Below are positions 25,717 through 31,997 of a stretch of DNA of 64,000 nucleotides, one piece after another (position 1 is the stretch's first letter; each line of letters starts with the position of its first letter). Made by a program: the position numbers and the translations under genes. The notes under the pieces were generated by a model that worked only from the letters and a program-made list of their open reading frames with translations, ran no database searches and was not told the origin of the DNA. Location: NCBI RefSeq assembly GCF_000938255.1, contig NZ_JYMR01000045.1:186001-250000 (forward strand), given 5' to 3'. The DNA is from Bradyrhizobium sp. LTSP849. Lineage in GTDB: Bacteria; Pseudomonadota; Alphaproteobacteria; Rhizobiales; Xanthobacteraceae.

Positions 25717-25730
25717 TTGTACCGATACAA
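25717..25730. promoter_or_regulatory. TTGTA-N4-TACAA inverted repeat, probable IclR operator 2
   Basis: TTGTACCGATACAA ends 2 bp before the iclR ATG. It shares half-sites and spacing with 25593-25608, which suggests autoregulation. Confidence 0.65.
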
Positions 25731-25732
25731 TC

Positions 25733-26509
25733 ATGCCGAATCCCAGATCACCCCGTGTCCGCGCCGTGCCCGCGGTCACGCGCGCCGTCGCCATCCTCCG
25801 CATGCTCAGCCGCAGCCCCACGCCGCAGGGTCTCAAGGCGATTGCGGAGACTCTCGACCTGGTGCCGAGCACTGCGTTGCACATCGTGCGCGCGCTGCTG
25901 GCGGAAGATCTGCTGCAAGTCGATCCGCACACCAAACGCTACAGCCTCGGCGTCGGCATGCTGCCGCTGGCGCGCGCGGTGCTCGAGCACGCCGACTTTC
26001 CCAGCCTGATGCGACCGAAGCTCGAGGAGATTTCAGGCCGCTACGGCGTCATGGCGATCGGCGTCGAGGTCCCGAATCTGGACAACATGATCGTCGTAGC
26101 ACTGGCCCGCAGCCAGGCACCGGTGCGGCTTCATGTCGATATCGGGAGCCGTTTTCCGGCGTTGATCAGCGCCACCGGCCGTTGCGTCGCCGCCTTCAGC
26201 GGCCAGCCGGAGAAGGAAATCGAGAAGCGTTTTCGTCTTCTGCGCTGGCACAACGCGCCGACCTTTGAGGCCTGGCGCAAGGAGGTCGATCAGGTGCGCA
26301 AGCAGGGTTTCAGCATCGATCGCGGCAATTACATTGCTGGCGTGACGATCGTCGCCGTGCCCGTCCTGAACGCGAGGGGGACGATCTCGCACACTGTCGC
26401 GGCCGTCGGCCTCGGCAGTCAGCTCGATCGCGCAACCGCGCTGGCGCTGGCGCGCGATATGCGCGCCGTCGCTGAAGCGATCGCCGCACAGCTGTCGATT
26501 CACGCCTGA
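25733..26509 (+). CDS. IclR-family transcriptional regulator
   Basis: 258-aa regulator. The N-terminal winged helix (residues about 15-75) has AVTRAVAILRMLSRSP and LKAIAETLDLVPSTALHIVRALLAEDLLQVD. The C-terminal IclR effector domain has MRPKLEEISGRYGVMAIGVE, HVDIGSRFPALISATGRCVAAF, and QGFSIDRGNYIAGVTIVAVPVLN. It is divergent from the acyl-CoA ligase cluster and probably controls it in response to the pathway substrate. ATG 25733 immediately follows an inverted repeat; an earlier in-frame ATG at 25691 (preceded by GACGAG) is possible. Confidence 0.9.
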   Translation: MPNPRSPRVRAVPAVTRAVAILRMLSRSPTPQGLKAIAETLDLVPSTALHIVRALLAEDLLQVDPHTKRYSLGVGMLPLARAVLEHADFPSLMRPKLEEISGRYGVMAIGVEVPNLDNMIVVALARSQAPVRLHVDIGSRFPALISATGRCVAAFSGQPEKEIEKRFRLLRWHNAPTFEAWRKEVDQVRKQGFSIDRGNYIAGVTIVAVPVLNARGTISHTVAAVGLGSQLDRATALALARDMRAVAEAIAAQLSIHA

Positions 26510-26538
26510 TAGATCGTGCGCGAGCGGAAGGCCTGATT

Positions 26539-26568
26539 GCCTCAAGCGCGATTTATCGCGCTTGAGGC
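26539..26568. terminator. Bidirectional hairpin between convergent genes (family B repeat)
   Basis: Perfect 13-bp arms GCCTCAAGCGCGA (26539-26551) and TCGCGCTTGAGGC (26556-26568) with TTTA loop, lying between the iclR end and the GYF-protein end. No long T-run follows, so a terminator role is plausible but unproved. Confidence 0.55.
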
Positions 26569-26582
26569 TTTCCAGATCAAGC

Positions 26583-27482
26583 TTAGAGCGACCCGCGCGG
26601 AGCGAGCTCGGTCTGCGACGCGAACCAGTTCATTATCCAGCGATACACCCACGGGATCGGGATGATGAAGCCAGACAGGATCGCAGCCACGATTCCGCGC
26701 CAGAGAATCCCGAGGCCGCTACCCCTGAAGATGATGTCGCGTCGTGTGCCCTGGATGTTGCGGCACATCCAGCGGATCTGGGCCGCGGCGACCCAGGCCC
26801 AGCCGACGATGGTGATGATGGAGATCGCGAACAGCAGGTTCCAGCCGATATAGGCCCACACCGAGCCGGTGAAGCTGAGGCCGAGCGGCTGCTCGTTGGA
26901 GGCGAGATTAGCGACCATCCATTTGAGCAGGAGCCAGTAGAGAACGACCTGGACGATAAAGATCACATTGTTCAGCGACGCGCTGCCGAAGAGTGCGATA
27001 GCGATCGCCAAAACGACGAAGCCAAAATACCAGGGCACCAGCGTCATCGCATTGCCGGTGAAGCTGAGGTTCGGCCGCCCCGGAACCTTGACGCAGGACA
27101 CGATCCATTTCGTGTACCAGACAAACACCCAGGGCACCGGGATGATGAAGCACATGCCGATCAGCATCACGATGCTGCGCCAGGTGAACTCGAGGATGCC
27201 GAAATCGACTGACAGCGATCCTCCGCCACCGGCTCCGGTATAGCCAGCACCGGCATAACCGCCGGCGCCCATCATCGGCGGACCGCCCGCGGGGACCATC
27301 GGCGGCGCGCCGCCGCCTCCGACGAGGCCGGGAATTTCAGCCGCCTTCTGCCAGCCCGCCATGCCCTCGGACCAGACCAGCGTATCGGGGCGCACGACGC
27401 CCTGCGCGATGAGATCGCGGAATTGCCCTTCCGGATAGGGCCCTTGCTGCTTGCCCTCGGATGCGTAGAACCAACTCGCCAT
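26583..27482 (-). CDS. GYF-domain (DUF4339) multi-pass membrane protein
   Basis: 299 aa. The N-terminal GYF_2/DUF4339 domain is WFYASEGKQQGPYPEGQFRD...LVWSEGMAGWQKA. A Gly/Pro-rich linker (GGGGAPPMVPAGGPPMMGAGGYAG) follows, then about six transmembrane helices. The membrane part shows two related halves (FIIPVPWVFVWYTKW and FIIPIPWVYRWIMNW; NLSFTGNAM and GLSFTGSVW), resembling DUF898 proteins. Function unknown; GYF domains bind proline-rich peptides. It is divergent from the first glnK. Confidence 0.82.
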   Translation of the reverse strand: MASWFYASEGKQQGPYPEGQFRDLIAQGVVRPDTLVWSEGMAGWQKAAEIPGLVGGGGAPPMVPAGGPPMMGAGGYAGAGYTGAGGGGSLSVDFGILEFTWRSIVMLIGMCFIIPVPWVFVWYTKWIVSCVKVPGRPNLSFTGNAMTLVPWYFGFVVLAIAIALFGSASLNNVIFIVQVVLYWLLLKWMVANLASNEQPLGLSFTGSVWAYIGWNLLFAISIITIVGWAWVAAAQIRWMCRNIQGTRRDIIFRGSGLGILWRGIVAAILSGFIIPIPWVYRWIMNWFASQTELAPRGSL

Positions 27483-27716
27483 GACGCGCCCCCAAAATAC
27501 TTATGTACCGTTCGGCAGGCGCGGGTTCACCGCATCCGTGCCAAAAATGCATTGTGAAGGATGAACGGCTGCCCTGTACAGAGGCGGCGGTTCACAAGCG
27601 CACGCGTTTTTCCACTTCAATCTGCAAGTTTCTTATGCCATTTGCCCGGAAAGATGCCAGATTGACCCGGCGCCGGGGACATGCGGCGCGGCGCATCTCG
27701 GGGAATAGGCCTGACC

Positions 27717-28055
27717 ATGAAACTCGTCGTCGCGATCATCAAACCCTTCAAGCTCGATGAGGTCCGTCAGGCGCTCACGGCGATCGGCGTCCACGGCATG
27801 ACCGTGACCGAGGTGAAGGGCTACGGCCGGCAGAAGGGCCACACCGAGATCTATCGCGGCGCCGAATATGTCGTGAACTTTCTGCCCAAGCTGCGGATCG
27901 AGATCGCGGTCGCCTCCGACATCGCCGAGAAGGCGGTAGCCGTGATCACCGCGTCGGCGCGCACCGGGCAGATCGGCGACGGCAAGATCTTCGTCACGCC
28001 GATCGACCACGCCCTGCGCATCCGCACCGGCGAAACCGATAGCGACGCACTCTAG
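27717..28055 (+). CDS. glnK: Nitrogen regulatory protein P-II (first copy)
   Basis: 112-aa P-II signal protein that binds ATP/ADP and 2-oxoglutarate and controls targets such as AmtB and glutamine synthetase adenylyltransferase. Core: MKLVVAIIKPFKLDEVRQAL, T-loop GYGRQKGHTEIYRGAEY with the uridylylation site Tyr51, and RTGQIGDGKIFVTPIDHALRIRTGE. It is very similar to the second copy at 29958-30296. Unlike that copy it is not followed directly by amtB; an arsR gene lies next. The ATG at 27717 gives the standard family length. Confidence 0.95.
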   Translation: MKLVVAIIKPFKLDEVRQALTAIGVHGMTVTEVKGYGRQKGHTEIYRGAEYVVNFLPKLRIEIAVASDIAEKAVAVITASARTGQIGDGKIFVTPIDHALRIRTGETDSDAL

Positions 28056-28098
28056 TCGCGAAGAGCACGCGACCGACTACCTCATTCGGGCTTGCGCG

Positions 28099-28122
28099 AC
28101 ACATAAGTGTATGCTTATGTGT
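28099..28122. promoter_or_regulatory. 9-bp inverted repeat at the arsR start
   Basis: ACACATAAG (28099-28107) and CTTATGTGT (28114-28122) flank TGTATG, ending 4 bp before the arsR ATG. This is the expected form of an ArsR-family operator. Confidence 0.6.
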
Positions 28123-28126
28123 TGTC

Positions 28127-28441
28127 ATGATCGAAGCCGACATCTTCAAGGCGCTGGCCGACCCCACGCGCCGAAAGGTCTTTGAGAAGCTCGCAGGCGG
28201 AAGCCTGAATGCCAGCACTCTGCGCGACGGATTGGAGATCAGCCAACCGGCGATGTCGCAGCATCTCGCGGTGCTGCGCGCGGCAGGCCTGGTGCGCGAA
28301 CAGCGGCAGGGCCGCTTTGTGAACTACGAAGTCGACCCGGACGGAATCGTGGCCATCGGGGCATGGCTTGCGCGCTACCGCGCCTACTGGCCGAAGCGCA
28401 TGGAAGCACTCGCCGATCTCTTGAAGGATATGGATCAATGA
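28127..28441 (+). CDS. ArsR/SmtB-family transcriptional regulator
   Basis: 104-aa winged-helix regulator. It begins MIEADIFKALADPTRRKVFEKLAGG with the DNA-recognition LRDGLEISQPAMSQHLAVLRAAGLVREQRQGR and the wing NYEVDPDGIV. No ELCVCDL-type metal site is present, so it belongs to the non-metal branch usually paired with SRPBCC proteins. Its stop overlaps the next ATG (ATGA). The start lies against a palindrome and lacks a Shine-Dalgarno sequence. Probable autorepressor of the arsR-SRPBCC pair. Confidence 0.9.
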   Translation: MIEADIFKALADPTRRKVFEKLAGGSLNASTLRDGLEISQPAMSQHLAVLRAAGLVREQRQGRFVNYEVDPDGIVAIGAWLARYRAYWPKRMEALADLLKDMDQ

Positions 28442-28812
28442 GCGATGCCGTGAAACCCGATCCCTCCGACGCAGACTTGGTGCCCGAAACAGACTTGGTG
28501 CTCGAATATGATCTCGATGCGCCGCCGGCAAAGGTCTGGCGCGCCGTGACCATTCCGGCGCTGCGCGAACGCTGGCTGCCGGATCGTGACCTTGCGGGCG
28601 CCGAGCCGGAATCATCGATCGCGGGCGAAGAGGTGCGCTATCGGCTTCGTGATTCAGAGCCGCCGTTTCGCGAGAGCCACGTCATCTTCCGGATTGAACC
28701 GAACGAGGACGGCGGCACGCGCTTCCGCATCATCCAGCAAGCCTGCGACGATCGCGCGAAGCTGCCGCAGGCGGCCAACAGCAATTGCTGCCTGATGCGC
28801 GCGGCGGCCTAG
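28438..28812 (+). CDS. SRPBCC/AHSA1-family protein
   Basis: 124-aa START-like fold protein. It has LEYDLDAPPAKVWRAVTIPALRERW near the N-terminus, the classic AHSA1 entry strand, and ends in GGTRFRIIQQACDDRAK...SNCCLMRAAA. Members bind small hydrophobic ligands; the actual ligand is unknown. It is translationally coupled to arsR. The stop codon overlaps the first base of a dispersed repeat. Confidence 0.85.
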   Translation: MSDAVKPDPSDADLVPETDLVLEYDLDAPPAKVWRAVTIPALRERWLPDRDLAGAEPESSIAGEEVRYRLRDSEPPFRESHVIFRIEPNEDGGTRFRIIQQACDDRAKLPQAANSNCCLMRAAA

Positions 28813-28860
28813 AGCATGATCCGGAAAAGTGTGAAGCGGTTTTCCGAAAAGATCATGCTC
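28812..28860. repeat. Dispersed repeat (family A)
   Basis: GAGCATGATC (28812-28821) and GATCATGCTC (28851-28860) flank GGAAAAGTGTGAAGCGGTTTTCC. Its opposite-orientation relative lies at 20516-20562. It starts on the stop codon of the SRPBCC gene. Confidence 0.8.
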
Positions 28861-28907
28861 AAGTAGCGGCAAACAGACTTCATCATCCGCAGACATGGAG
28901 GTCGCCG

Positions 28908-29510
28908 ATGCGCGACATGCTTCAGCTCGTCCCTATGGTCGTCGAACAATCCGCCCGCGGCGAACGATCCTTCGACATCTACTCGCGGCTCCTGCGCGAG
29001 CGCATCATCTTCCTCAACGGCGAGGTCAATGATGCGATGTCCGGACTGATCTGCGCGCAGCTGCTGTTCCTGGAGGCGGAGAATCCGAACAGACCGATCA
29101 ATCTCTACATCAATTCCTATGGCGGCGTGGTCACCTCTGGACTGGCGATGTACGACACCATGCAGTTCATCAAGGCGCCGGTTCATACGCTGTGCATGGG
29201 CACCGCACGCTCCATGGGCTCGTTCCTGCTGATGGCCGGCGAACCCGGTCACCGCGCCGCCCTGCCCAATGCAAGCCTTCACGTGCATCAGCCACTCGGC
29301 GGCTTCCAGGGACAGGCCTCCGACATCCTGATCCACGCCACCGAAATGCAGGAAACCAAGCGGCGCATCACCCGGCTCTATGCCCAGCATTGCGGGCGCC
29401 GTGAGGAGGAGGTGGAACGGACCCTGGACCGCGACCACTTCATGACCGCGCAGCAAGGGGTCGAATGGGGATTGATCGACCGGGTCTTTGTGGAGCGCGA
29501 CGCCGCGTGA
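28908..29510 (+). CDS. ClpP-like proteolytic subunit (paralogue)
   Basis: 200-aa ClpP-fold serine protease. The oxyanion/active Ser region is CMGTARSMGSFLLMAGEPGHR. The His is in NASLHVHQPLGGFQGQASD. The Asp region is ERTLDRDHFMTAQQGVEWGLIDRVF. All three catalytic residues appear present, though GTARSM differs from the usual GQAASM. No ClpX/ClpA is adjacent, so this is probably a second, non-housekeeping ClpP that may pair with a chaperone encoded elsewhere. It sits between arsR-SRPBCC and the second glnK. The ATG at 28908 follows CATGGAGGTCGCCG, with GGAGG as Shine-Dalgarno. Confidence 0.88.
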   Translation: MRDMLQLVPMVVEQSARGERSFDIYSRLLRERIIFLNGEVNDAMSGLICAQLLFLEAENPNRPINLYINSYGGVVTSGLAMYDTMQFIKAPVHTLCMGTARSMGSFLLMAGEPGHRAALPNASLHVHQPLGGFQGQASDILIHATEMQETKRRITRLYAQHCGRREEEVERTLDRDHFMTAQQGVEWGLIDRVFVERDAA

Positions 29511-29957
29511 CGGGCTGACAGTGGCGTTCAGCCGGATATCCGTCCGGCAAGCCTCGTCCTGTCCAAGCGGCCGGTCTTTTACGCGTATCGCATGAGCACG
29601 AACGCGACGGGCTCGATATTTCGCCTCACGGCGAAGCACTTCCGTAAGCTTCACCTATAATTAGATACCTTTCAGCTGCCCGACGCGTGAGCAACATTGT
29701 GTCGGCAGCCTGTCTTGCCTTTATTTTAATCAGATATGGTCACGTATTGAGCGCGACGTAATAGCGCACTGCAGCGCAATACCCGCCAAACGCGAAAACA
29801 CCCGTCTTCATAGTCCGTTAGGCAACGCGCCCGATCTGGCACGGCATTTGATTCTAGAGGTCGTGGCTGTGCCCGCGTAGTGAACTTCTCCCTCGTGGCG
29901 AACCAGTCGAGAAACGCCCGGCCACGTCCGGACCGGGCCCAAGCGGGGATAGGACCC
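29511..29957. other. Intergenic region upstream of glnK-amtB, no gene
   Basis: 447 bp without a convincing coding region. It contains an AT-richer stretch (TTTATTTTAATC around 29720), a GCGC-ACTGCA-GCGC palindrome (29764-29777) and a sigma-54-like TGGCAC motif (29837). It probably carries the nitrogen-controlled promoter of glnK-amtB. Confidence 0.6.
29837..29852 (+). promoter_or_regulatory. Near-match to a sigma-54 (-24/-12) promoter
   Basis: TGGCACGGCATTTGAT fits TGGCACG-N4-TTGC except that the -12 element reads TTGA, a mismatch at the conserved C. It lies about 105 bp upstream of the second glnK. NtrC/sigma-54 control of glnK-amtB is known in other rhizobia. This is a candidate only. Confidence 0.3.
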
Positions 29958-30296
29958 ATGAAAATTGTTATGGCGATTATCAAGCCATTCAAGCTGGAAG
30001 AAGTCCGTGACGCCCTGACCGCCATTGGCGTTCACGGTCTCACGGTGACGGAAGTCAAGGGATATGGCCGTCAGAAAGGCCATACGGAAATCTATCGCGG
30101 CGCTGAATATGCCGTGAGCTTCCTGCCCAAGATCAAGATCGAAGTGGCTGTCGCCTCCGACCAGGTCGACAAGACCATCGACGCCATCACGTCCGCTGCG
30201 AAAACCGGACAGATCGGCGACGGCAAGATCTTCGTCATCAGCCTCGACCATGCGGTTCGCATCCGCACCGGCGAAGCCGACGCCGCGGCCCTTTGA
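29958..30296 (+). CDS. glnK: Nitrogen regulatory protein P-II (second copy, amtB-linked)
   Basis: 112-aa P-II protein with an intact T-loop (GYGRQKGHTEIYRGAEY, Tyr51) and C-loop RTGEADAAAL. Compared with the copy at 27717 it differs mainly in residues 52-80 (AVSFLPKIKIEVAVASDQVDKTIDA). It lies 38 bp upstream of amtB, the standard arrangement in which GlnK blocks AmtB under nitrogen sufficiency. Probably the NtrC-regulated GlnK. Confidence 0.96.
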   Translation: MKIVMAIIKPFKLEEVRDALTAIGVHGLTVTEVKGYGRQKGHTEIYRGAEYAVSFLPKIKIEVAVASDQVDKTIDAITSAAKTGQIGDGKIFVISLDHAVRIRTGEADAAAL

Positions 30297-30334
30297 TTTC
30301 GCGCTCAACCAAAATCCAATCAGGAGTAAATGAA

Positions 30335-31783
30335 ATGACGTTTAAGCGTCCCTATGGCGCGGGATTGGCGGCTCTCGCAGTCGGCCTGTTCGCTGCGACC
30401 GCAGCCTATGCCGAGCCAACGGTCAACAAGGGAGATAACGCCTGGATGCTGACATCGACAGTGCTCGTGCTGTTGATGACGATCCCGGGTCTCGCGCTGT
30501 TCTACGGCGGCCTCGTTCGTTCCAAGAACATGCTCTCGGTCCTGATGCAGGTGTTCTACACCGTCTGCGTCGTCACCGTGATCTGGGCCGTGTACGGCTA
30601 CAGCCTCGCCTTCACCGGCGGCTCCGACTTCATCGGCGGCTTCTCCAAGGCCTTCATGATGGGCGTCACCACCGACTCGAAGGCCGCGACCTTCAGCGTC
30701 GACGCCAACATCTCGGAGCTCGTCTATGTGTGCTTCCAGATGACCTTCGCGGCCATCACGCCCGCCCTCATCGTCGGCGCCTTCGCCGAGCGCATGAAGT
30801 TCTCGGCGGTCGCCCTGTTCATCCCGCTCTGGGTGACCCTGATCTACTTCCCGATCGCACACATGGTCTGGTACTGGCCCGGCCCGGACGCGATCCAGGA
30901 TGCAGCCAAGGCGCTTGCTGCTGCGGCTGATGGAGCGGCAAAGACCGCGGCTCAGGCCAAGCTCGACGAGATCAATGCCGACGCCGGCTGGATCTTCAAG
31001 AAGGGCGCGATCGACTTCGCTGGCGGCACCGTGGTGCACATCAACGCCGGCATTGCAGGTCTCGTCGGCGCTCTGCTGATCGGCAAGCGCACCGGCTACG
31101 GCAAGGAGCTGATGGCTCCGCACTCGCTGACCATGTCGATGATCGGCGCCTCGCTGCTCTGGGTCGGCTGGTTCGGCTTCAACGCCGGCTCCAACCTCGA
31201 AGCCAACGGCGGCGCAGCCCTCGCCATGACCAACTCCTTCGTCGCCACCGCAGCCGCCGCGCTGTCGTGGATGTTCGCGGAGTGGATCGTGAAGGGTCAT
31301 CCGTCGGTGCTCGGCGTCATCTCCGGCGCTGTCGCGGGCCTCGTGGCCGTCACGCCTGCCGCCGGCTTCTCCGGCGTGATGGGTGCGATCGTCCTCGGTC
31401 TCGTGGTCGGCGTGGTCTGCCTGTTCTTCTGCACCGTCGTGAAGAACGCGCTCGGCTACGATGACTCCCTCGACGTGTTCGGCGTGCACTGCGTCGGCGG
31501 CATTGTCGGCGCCCTCGGCACCGGCATCCTGGTCAACCCGGCTCTCGGTGGCGCGGGCATCATCGACTACACCGCGATCCCGCCCAAGGTTGCCGATTAC
31601 GACTTCGCGGCGCAGATGATCTCCCAGATCGAGGCGGTCTGCACCACGCTGGTGTGGTCGGGCATCGGTTCGGCGATCCTCTACAAGGTCGTCGATGTGA
31701 TCGTTGGCCTCCGCGCCAATGTCGAGACCGAGCGTGAAGGTCTCGACATCACCGAGCACACCGAGCGCGCCTACAACATGTAG
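30335..31783 (+). CDS. amtB: Ammonium transporter
   Basis: 482-aa AmtB-family channel for ammonium uptake. The signal-like N-terminus MTFKRPYGAGLAALAVGLFA...AYA is followed by AWMLTSTVLVLLMTIPGLALFYGGLVRSKN (split over two helices), the family signature. Pore-lining histidines are in VVHINAGIAG and DVFGVHCVGGIVGALGTG. The extra segment DAIQDAAKALAAAADGAAKTA is an alanine-rich periplasmic insertion. AGGAG lies 8 bp before the ATG. It is cotranscribed with glnK and ends at a terminator (31868). Confidence 0.97.
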   Translation: MTFKRPYGAGLAALAVGLFAATAAYAEPTVNKGDNAWMLTSTVLVLLMTIPGLALFYGGLVRSKNMLSVLMQVFYTVCVVTVIWAVYGYSLAFTGGSDFIGGFSKAFMMGVTTDSKAATFSVDANISELVYVCFQMTFAAITPALIVGAFAERMKFSAVALFIPLWVTLIYFPIAHMVWYWPGPDAIQDAAKALAAAADGAAKTAAQAKLDEINADAGWIFKKGAIDFAGGTVVHINAGIAGLVGALLIGKRTGYGKELMAPHSLTMSMIGASLLWVGWFGFNAGSNLEANGGAALAMTNSFVATAAAALSWMFAEWIVKGHPSVLGVISGAVAGLVAVTPAAGFSGVMGAIVLGLVVGVVCLFFCTVVKNALGYDDSLDVFGVHCVGGIVGALGTGILVNPALGGAGIIDYTAIPPKVADYDFAAQMISQIEAVCTTLVWSGIGSAILYKVVDVIVGLRANVETEREGLDITEHTERAYNM

Positions 31784-31867
31784 CTGTCCTCCCGGGGCGC
31801 GATCCCCTCGGGGATCGCACCCACAACTACGGTTTGGGCACATACCCGGCAATGCCCCGACCGTTGA

Positions 31868-31902
31868 GGGGCTCCAGCGCAAGTTGGAGCCCCTTTCTTT
31901 TT
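31868..31902 (+). terminator. Rho-independent terminator after amtB
   Basis: Stem GGGGCTCCA (31868-31876) and TGGAGCCCC (31885-31893), with an 8-nt loop, followed by TTTCTTTTT. Classic intrinsic terminator. Confidence 0.92.
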
Positions 31903-31997
31903 GCCCGGCGGGCAGCCGCGGCCGCGGGACCGGCGCAGAGCCAAATTGCATTGTCGCGACACCGGCGAGTATGATGCTCTCCTTGGAGCGCCATTTT

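Noticed and set aside
27483..27716. Sigma-54 promoter before the first glnK
   Set aside because: No TGGCAC-N5-TTGC match was found on either strand in this gap.
28438..28812. SRPBCC gene truncated by the repeat at its 3' end
   Set aside because: The protein has a complete-looking fold length and a plausible C-terminus; truncation cannot be shown without homologue comparison.
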